5,791 nt of DNA from an uncultured Bacteroidales bacterium. GTDB taxonomy: Bacteria; Bacteroidota; Bacteroidia; Bacteroidales; WCHB1-69. A model generated the notes under the pieces. The model was not told the origin of the DNA, did not search any database, and worked only from the letters and a program-made list of their open reading frames with translations. Numbering within the stretch: the first letter of the stretch is position 1; each line of letters starts with the position of its first letter. The stretch is from positions 1-5,791 of the forward strand of contig CALAVA010000239.1 of NCBI GenBank assembly GCA_937892025.1, written 5' to 3'. Shown here piece by piece: positions 5,775 to 5,791 of the stretch. A program made the translations under genes and the position numbers.

Positions 5775-5791
5775 AATTGAGAAAAATTCAT
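5668..5791. repeat. Perfect 38-bp inverted repeat (fold-back) at the window end
   Basis: Bases 5668-5705 and 5754-5791 are exact reverse complements over 38 bases, separated by 48 bases. The left arm is in-frame coding sequence of the radical SAM fragment; the right arm is the same sequence inverted and stops exactly at the last base of the window. This is the pattern of a fold-back chimera from strand-displacement amplification or of a misassembled contig end. A natural inverted duplication is less likely, because the left arm encodes ordinary conserved protein. Confidence 0.9.

Overview
The window looks like a composite. Three pieces are bacterial, of Bacteroidota (Bacteroidales-like) character, and between them sits a very AT-rich stretch carrying two genes of eukaryotic type. 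No species can be named from the sequence. Bacteroidota is suggested by the porin family, the fused FeoA-FeoB protein, a TTG-N20-TAATTTTG promoter of the class typical of that phylum, and A-rich rather than Shine-Dalgarno leaders.

Layout: (1) 24-1229, minus strand, a complete outer-membrane porin of the phosphate-selective porin O/P type with a signal peptide. (2) 1230-1419, an intergenic region with a long imperfect hairpin (1312-1371), probably the terminator of the next gene. (3) 1420-3891, minus strand, a complete FeoA-FeoB fusion for ferrous iron uptake, with its promoter at 3920-3950. (4) 3951-4308, no gene found; G+C falls stepwise, and a bacterial-to-foreign boundary is suspected inside it. 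(5) 4309-4644 and 5009-5341, both minus strand, two intact tandem paralogues of the Tctex-1 (DYNLT) dynein light chain. This is a cytoskeletal family of eukaryotes that I do not know from bacteria. The 364 bp between them is about 14% G+C over the stretch I counted (4681-4980). Each gene has a TATATATA octamer 30-32 bp upstream of its ATG. (6) 5451-5774, plus strand, an internal fragment of a bacterial-type radical SAM protein without the cluster-binding N-terminus. (7) The last 38 bases (5754-5791) are a perfect inverted copy of 5668-5705, so the window ends in a fold-back.

How the pieces relate: the porin and feoAB are ordinary envelope and metal-uptake genes of one bacterium. FeoAB moves Fe2+ across the inner membrane, while the porin provides outer-membrane permeability. 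The dynein light chains have no evident link with either. Two explanations compete. One is a chimeric contig joining DNA of an AT-rich protist with that of associated bacteria; the terminal fold-back is a typical artefact of multiple-displacement amplification and favours this. The other is real transfer, either of eukaryotic genes into a bacterium or of bacterial DNA into a protist genome. The sequence alone does not decide, but I lean towards the chimera. The dynein genes themselves look real and functional, and the host appears to read TAA as stop.
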